Of a stretch of 64,000 nucleotides of DNA, positions 60,066 to 64,000 are shown one piece after another; position 1 is the first letter of the stretch, and each line of letters opens with the position of its first letter. Below the pieces are notes generated by a model that was not told the origin of the DNA, searched no databases, and saw only the letters and a program-made list of their open reading frames with translations. Origin of the DNA: Actinomadura macrotermitis (GTDB lineage: Bacteria; Actinomycetota; Actinomycetes; Streptosporangiales; Streptosporangiaceae); assembly GCF_009604375.1 (NCBI RefSeq), contig NZ_WEGH01000001.1, forward strand, positions 682,001 to 746,000, given 5' to 3'. Position numbers and translations under genes: made by a program.

Positions 60066-61316
60066 GTGCGGGGAGCGGGCGACCAGCGGCGCCGCGGGCG
60101 CGACGGCGCCGCTGCGGACGGCGCGGCCGAGGCCAAGGAGACGGCCGCGACGGCCTTCTACGACATGGACCAGGCGCAGAAGTACCTGCAGGGCCGGGTC
60201 ACCGTCTTCGCCGACCTGGACGCCGAGGCCGCGGCGCCCGCGCGGCGCGAGTTCGCGGCCCTGTCCGAGGCCGCCGACGCCGCCTCCCTCGCCTACATCG
60301 CGGTGGTGGACGCCCATCCCTTCGACGGCCGGGACCGGTCGGCGGCCGACTGGGACGCCGCGCGCCGCGGGTTCGCCGCCGTCACCGAGCGGCTGCGCAA
60401 GATCAACGCGGATCTGAACGGGTTCGCCGAGCGGCTGGCGCCCCGGATGACGCGGCTGGAGGCCGCGCTGGACCGGCTCCCGCCGAAGCTGGCGGCGGCG
60501 CGCGAGGCCGTCGCGGCGGCCGAGGAGGCCGTCAACGCCGGCCGCGCGGCCGGGATGGACGCGAGCGACCCCGAGGCCGAGCTGAACCGCGCCAAGGAGG
60601 GCCTCGCGCTGCTGGGCTCGCAGGGGCTCGGCGGACTGGGGCTGAACGGGGCGATCGACAAGGCCGAGGAGATCCGGCGGATCGCCGAGAGCGCACGCGA
60701 GGCCGCCGCGGAACTTCCGCGCATGGCCGAGAAGACGCGCAACTCCCTCACCTCGGTCCGCACGCGGGTGGAGATGGTCGCCGGACGCGTCGGCCCCGTC
60801 CAGGAGGCCATGAAGAAGCTTCTGCGGGGTTATTCGCAGGCGTGCTGGCAGGATCTGCGCGGAGCGCCGGAATCCATCCAGGCGGGCGTTGAGCGCGCGC
60901 GCGAGCGGCTGGACGAGGCGTCCGCGCACGTGTCCCGTTCCGAGTGGAAGCAGGCGCAGCAGGCCCTCACCGCGGCCCGCACCGAACTGAACGCCGCCGA
61001 CCGCCGCGCCGGGCAGGTCACCGGCCGTGTCGCCGAACTGGACGCGGCGGCCGCCGACCCGGACCGGCCCGCCGAGACCGCCCGGTTCGCCGTCCGCGAC
61101 GCGCAGCGGCTCGCCATGGCGCAGCCGGGCGGCCCGGCCCCGCACCACGTGCGGGTGCTGGACGGCCTCGTCGCCCGGCTGGAGCAGGCCCCCGGGCGCC
61201 TCACCGGCGCCCATCCCGACTACTGGGCCTACCTTCAGGAGCTGGAGTCGATCAGGACGGAGGCGGGCGACGTGGTCACCCGCATCCGCTCCGAGCGCGC
61301 GCAGGGCCACGGCTAG
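60066..61316 (+). CDS. large helical coiled-coil protein next to Ter genes
   Basis: The 416-aa protein is nearly all alpha-helix with long Ala/Glu/Arg-rich coiled-coil stretches (AAAREAVAAAEEAVNAGRAA, DKAEEIRRIAESAREAAAEL, ARTELNAADRRAGQVTGRVA). The N-terminus FYDMDQAQKYLQGRVTVFAD and a WQDLRGAPESIQAGVERARE segment look conserved-like. No enzyme motif is visible, and I do not recognise a named family; a scaffold role in the Ter system is only suggested by position. GAGAGGAGG gives a very good ribosome-binding site for the GTG start. It is convergent with efeB, sharing CTAG in the two stops. Confidence 0.75.
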   Translation: MRGAGDQRRRGRDGAAADGAAEAKETAATAFYDMDQAQKYLQGRVTVFADLDAEAAAPARREFAALSEAADAASLAYIAVVDAHPFDGRDRSAADWDAARRGFAAVTERLRKINADLNGFAERLAPRMTRLEAALDRLPPKLAAAREAVAAAEEAVNAGRAAGMDASDPEAELNRAKEGLALLGSQGLGGLGLNGAIDKAEEIRRIAESAREAAAELPRMAEKTRNSLTSVRTRVEMVAGRVGPVQEAMKKLLRGYSQACWQDLRGAPESIQAGVERARERLDEASAHVSRSEWKQAQQALTAARTELNAADRRAGQVTGRVAELDAAAADPDRPAETARFAVRDAQRLAMAQPGGPAPHHVRVLDGLVARLEQAPGRLTGAHPDYWAYLQELESIRTEAGDVVTRIRSERAQGHG

Positions 61317-62581
61317 GCGAACAGCGTCTCGCCCCAGTACCCGCCTTCGCGGACACCCGGCGGGCACGCGAACACCCCGGATCCGACGTGCTGGACGTAC
61401 TCGTTCATCGCGTCGGTCGCCAGGTTGCGCTGCACCCGGATGAACCCGGTGCGCGGGTCGCGCTGGAAGGCGATGAAGAACAGGCCCGCCTCCAGCCGGC
61501 CGAGGCCGTCGGTGCCGTCGGTGAAGGAGTAGCCGCGCCGCAGGATGCGCGAGCCGCCGTTGCTGTCGGGGTGGGCGAGGCGCACATGCGCGTCCGGCTT
61601 CATCTTCGACAGGTCGGGCTTGTCGCGCTCCTTGGCCTTGCCGGCCGGCGCGCCCTCGCGCTTGTCGCGGCCGAAGACGTCCTGCTGCTCGCGCAGCGGG
61701 GTGCGGTCCCAGGTCTCGATGTGCATCCGGATGCGGCGCGCCACCAGGTAGGAGCCGCCCGCCATCCAGTCCGCGCCGTCGCCCTTGCCCGCCCACACGT
61801 GCTCGTCCAGCGCGGCGGCGTCGCCGCCGGAGATGTTCTCGGTGCCGTCCTTGAACCCGAACAGGTTGCGCGGGGTCTGCGCGTCGGGCGTGGTGGAGGA
61901 GGTCTTGCCGAACCCCAGCTGGGACCAGCGGACCGCGACCACGCCGAACCCGAGGCGGGCCAGGTTGCGGATGGCGTGCACGGCGACCTGCGGGTCGTCG
62001 GCGCACGCCTGCACGGCGATGTCGCCGCCGCTGCGGTCGGGGTCGAGGTTGTCGCCCGGGAAGTGCGGCAGGTCGGCCAGGGCGGCGGGCCGCCTGGCCT
62101 TCAGCCCGAACCGGTCCTTGCCGTCCTTGTCGAACAGCGTCGGCCCGAACCCGATCGTCAGGGTGAGCCGGGACGGCGGCAGGCCGAGCGCCTCGCCGGT
62201 GTCGTCGGGCGGCGCGACGGCGGGGCCGCCGACCGCGCCCGCCCCGACCGGGCGGCCCTGGGTCATCGCCGCCGCGGCGGCGGTCCACTCCTTGAGCAGC
62301 CGGACCAGGCGGGCGCGGTCGTCGGTGATCACGTCGAACGTGGCGAAGTGCAGCCGATCCTGCACCGGGGTGGCGATGCCGGCCTGGTGCGGGCCGTGGA
62401 AGGCGATCGCGTCCGCGCCGGGCGCGCGGTTCTCCTCGGCGGCGGCGACGCGGTCCAGCCCGGCGCCGGCGGCGGCGCCGACGAGCAGGCTCGCGCCGGA
62501 GAAGCCGAGCATGCGGCGCCGTGAGAGGGGCGCGCGCCCCTGAGCGGCGGACTCCCCGGTGTTCCGATCGGCCTCGGTCAC
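61313..62581 (-). CDS. efeB: EfeB-type Dyp peroxidase, Tat-exported
   Basis: The 422-aa haem peroxidase has a twin-arginine signal (SRRRMLGFSGASLLVGAAAG), the distal motif GFKDGTENI (about residue 242-250, catalytic Asp), the haem-ligand region DAHVRLAHPDSN (about 330-340) and distal Arg in ILRRGYSFTDG. EfeB proteins oxidise ferrous iron or peroxidise dyes, and have been proposed to release iron from haem, working with EfeO. The gene overlaps efeO by 4 bp downstream of it, so they are an operon. No efeU permease gene is visible in the window. Confidence 0.94.
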   Translation of the reverse strand: MTEADRNTGESAAQGRAPLSRRRMLGFSGASLLVGAAAGAGLDRVAAAEENRAPGADAIAFHGPHQAGIATPVQDRLHFATFDVITDDRARLVRLLKEWTAAAAAMTQGRPVGAGAVGGPAVAPPDDTGEALGLPPSRLTLTIGFGPTLFDKDGKDRFGLKARRPAALADLPHFPGDNLDPDRSGGDIAVQACADDPQVAVHAIRNLARLGFGVVAVRWSQLGFGKTSSTTPDAQTPRNLFGFKDGTENISGGDAAALDEHVWAGKGDGADWMAGGSYLVARRIRMHIETWDRTPLREQQDVFGRDKREGAPAGKAKERDKPDLSKMKPDAHVRLAHPDSNGGSRILRRGYSFTDGTDGLGRLEAGLFFIAFQRDPRTGFIRVQRNLATDAMNEYVQHVGSGVFACPPGVREGGYWGETLFA

Positions 62582-63720
62582 TTCCCGATCACTCCCGCGA
62601 GCTTGGAGAGGGGTTCGCCGAGCGCGTTCACCGCGTCGGCGAGCTTCTTGCGGTCGGCCTTGCCGACCTTGTCGTAGGAGACGTACCCGTCGCCCTCGGC
62701 GTACTTGCCCAGCAGCTCCTCGACATTGGCGAACTGCTTGTCGAGGTCCTGGGCGAGCTGGGCGTCCTTCTCCTGGACGACCGGCTTCAGCAGGTCGTAG
62801 ATCTTCTTGGCACCGTCCACGTTGGCCTTGAAGTCGACCAGGTCGGTGTGGCTGAAGGCCTCCTCCTCACCGGTGACCTTGCCGGTCGCGACCTCGGTGA
62901 GCAGCTCGTTGGCGCCGGCGGCCATGTCGTTCACCGGGTCGATGGCCAGGCCCGGCAGCCGCGACTTCAGGTCCTCCAGGTCCTTGATCAGCTGGTCGGC
63001 GTACTTCTCCTTGCCCTTGACCGAGCCGTCCACCCACAGGGCCTTCTCCAGCAGGTGCCAGCCGGACCAGTCCTTCTTCTCCTCCGGCTTCAGGTCGGCC
63101 TCGCGGGCGTCCATCTTCGGGTCCAGGTCGCCGAACTTCTCGGCCACCGGCTCGATGGTCTCCCAGCCGACCCGCGACGGCGCGTACAGGCTCTTGGCCT
63201 TGGCCACGTCGCCGGCCTTCACGGCGGCGGCGAACCGCCGCGTCTTGGCGATCGTGTCGTCGACGTTGGCGACGACGTAGGCCTTGTAGTCCTCGGCGGC
63301 CTTGGTCAGGCGCGGGTCGCCGGCGCCGGCGGCCGCACCGGTGACGGTGACGTCCTGGGTCGGGCCCTTGCCGGTCTGGCCGGGGCTGCACAGCAGCTTG
63401 TAGGTGCCGGCCTGCAGGTTGACCACGAAGTCGACGGTGGTGCCGGGGCCGATGTTCTCCCGCTCGGACAGGACCTTGCCGTCGGGCTTGGTCACCTCGA
63501 ACTCGTTGACCTTGGAGCCCTTGTTGGTGATCTGGAAGGTGGTCTTGCCCGCCTTCAGGTCCTTCTTCGCCACCTCGCAGGTGGAGTCGGTCGCGGTGAT
63601 CGCGACCGCGTCCCCGTTCCCCTTGCCCGCGTCCTTGCCGTCGTCACCGCCGCACGCGGAGAGCAGGGACAGCGAGACGGTCGCCACGCCGGTGAGGGCG
63701 AGGACGGAGGCAGGGCGCAT
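62578..63720 (-). CDS. efeO: EfeO iron-uptake lipoprotein
   Basis: The 380-aa lipoprotein has a signal peptide with lipobox LLSAC (Cys23), an N-terminal cupredoxin domain (TCEVAKKDLKAGKTTFQITN, NIGPGTTVDFVVNLQAGTYK, LCSPG) and a C-terminal imelysin M75 domain with the HxxE iron motif in WSGWHLLEKALWVDGSVKGK. It binds iron outside the membrane for delivery to an EfeU permease. The ATG at 63720 begins the signal peptide; an earlier in-frame start at 63741 is less likely. An iron-box-like palindrome lies 28 bp upstream. Confidence 0.93.
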   Translation of the reverse strand: MRPASVLALTGVATVSLSLLSACGGDDGKDAGKGNGDAVAITATDSTCEVAKKDLKAGKTTFQITNKGSKVNEFEVTKPDGKVLSERENIGPGTTVDFVVNLQAGTYKLLCSPGQTGKGPTQDVTVTGAAAGAGDPRLTKAAEDYKAYVVANVDDTIAKTRRFAAAVKAGDVAKAKSLYAPSRVGWETIEPVAEKFGDLDPKMDAREADLKPEEKKDWSGWHLLEKALWVDGSVKGKEKYADQLIKDLEDLKSRLPGLAIDPVNDMAAGANELLTEVATGKVTGEEEAFSHTDLVDFKANVDGAKKIYDLLKPVVQEKDAQLAQDLDKQFANVEELLGKYAEGDGYVSYDKVGKADRKKLADAVNALGEPLSKLAGVIGK

Positions 63721-63747
63721 GGGGACTCCAGGACAGGGCACATATGG

Positions 63748-63761
63748 TTAGGCTCGCCTAA
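63748..63761. promoter_or_regulatory. iron-box-like palindrome upstream of efeO
   Basis: TTAGGC-TC-GCCTAA is a perfect 6-bp dyad of the TTAGG/CCTAA half-site type used by IdeR/DtxR, although it is shorter and has a different centre from the 19-bp consensus seen at 31654. A second partial half (TTAGCTAAGCCT) follows at 63763. Iron repression of efeO-efeB is likely. The remaining upstream gap up to 63865 shows nothing else that I can identify. Confidence 0.65.
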
Positions 63762-63865
63762 ATTAGCTAAGCCTGCCCTGAGTTAGTCAAGTCGCGCGCA
63801 CGACAGTGACCCATCACACCGGTCACCAGCGGAGATCATCCAGCGCGATCGGCCCGTGCCGCGGT

Positions 63866-64000
63866 TCAGCGCGGCCGGTCGTGCAGGCCGATGGTGAGGT
63901 TGCGCGCGGCCATCGGCGGGCCGCCCGGCTGCGGCTCGCCGTAGGGCGGCACCGGCTGGTGGTGCGGCGGGTACTGCTGCTGGTGCTGCTGATGGGCGGG
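63866..64000 (-). CDS. C-terminal end of a Pro/Gln/His-rich protein (partial)
   Basis: The last 44 codons of a gene entering from the right edge read PAHQQHQQQYPPHHQPVPPY, then GEPQPGGPPMAARNLTIGLH and DRPR before TGA at 63866. The low-complexity Pro/Gln/His part resembles linker tails of actinomycete membrane or regulatory proteins. The frame is open to the edge of the window and the tail composition looks coding, but the protein family cannot be determined. Confidence 0.55.
   Translation of the reverse strand, partial: PAHQQHQQQYPPHHQPVPPYGEPQPGGPPMAARNLTIGLHDRPR

Noticed and set aside
59874..62288. 804-codon minus-strand open frame
   Set aside because: It is antisense to the coiled-coil gene and out of frame with EfeB, whose motifs are in another frame of the same strand.

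Overview
The window is 64 kb of very GC-rich DNA with dense, short-spaced genes, many GTG starts and many 4-bp ATGA/GTGA overlaps. The content points to a filamentous actinomycete, probably of the Streptosporangiales/Thermomonosporaceae type (Actinomadura-like). Indicators are a WhiJ-like XRE-DUF5753 regulator with DUF397 partners, an LprG-P55 pair, WS/DGAT wax-ester/triacylglycerol synthases, an Rv1733c-type membrane protein, IdeR/DtxR-type iron boxes and a Ter stress island. The genus assignment is inference from gene content. No rRNA, integrase, transposase or CRISPR array was seen.

Layout. 1-4.3 kb: the end of a DUF5685 gene, a TPR-type XRE regulator, a very short PucR-like regulator, and a divergent purine-catabolism pair (5-hydroxyisourate hydrolase, NCS2 permease). 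4.4-9.8 kb: glycerate kinase, alanine dehydrogenase, a histidine phosphatase, a double-domain Lrp/AsnC regulator and an M20 amidohydrolase coupled to an MFS exporter. 11.2-13.3 kb: a CsoR regulator with a clear operator and a DHA2 exporter. 13.3-21.4 kb: MpaB-like oxygenase, CutA, gamma-glutamyltransferase, amino-acid permease, NrtR-like Nudix protein, small conserved proteins, a crotonase-fold protein lacking the usual glutamates, and a CAU-anticodon tRNA. 21.5-28.8 kb: a lipid block (LprG lipoprotein, P55-like exporter, HSL-type lipase, two WS/DGAT acyltransferases, Rv1733c-like protein). 28.8-33.5 kb: a siderophore-iron uptake locus (ATPase, two FecCD permeases, divergent binding protein and siderophore-interacting reductase) around a near-consensus IdeR box. 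33.5-40.5 kb: DUF72, a GDSL hydrolase, a TetR-controlled exporter, and a metallophosphoesterase/MFS/TolB-like operon preceded by a structured leader.

40.5-46.7 kb is the most accessory-looking part. Three tandem DUF397 genes follow an XRE-DUF5753 regulator, and a GHKL anti-sigma-like ATPase is divergent from it. Next comes a 1.5-kb stretch without credible genes that holds a tandem repeat of about 310 bp, then a DUF222/HNH endonuclease, then a frameshifted duplicate of the same ATPase gene and tRNA-Asn.

46.8-50.9 kb: a YtxH-like protein and a threonine-degradation pair (tdh-kbl) with a divergent LysR regulator. 50.9-61.3 kb: a glucosylglycerate-hydrolase-like GH gene and a complete Ter-type stress island. 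The island has two minus-strand operons: HpcH/HpaI-aldolase-like, PRTase, StiP-PELOTA and HAD genes, all overlapping by 4 bp; and TerD, TerD, TerC-like, TerD. A large helical protein is encoded divergently. 61.3-63.7 kb: EfeB peroxidase and EfeO, with an iron-box-like palindrome upstream and no EfeU in the window. The last 135 bases are the 3' end of a Pro/Gln/His-rich gene.

Two iron systems, the lipid block and the Ter island are the main functional themes. The strongest candidates for something under-described are the DUF397 array with its 10-bp-periodic CTCAA sites and decayed ATPase duplicate, and the Ter-associated four-enzyme operon.
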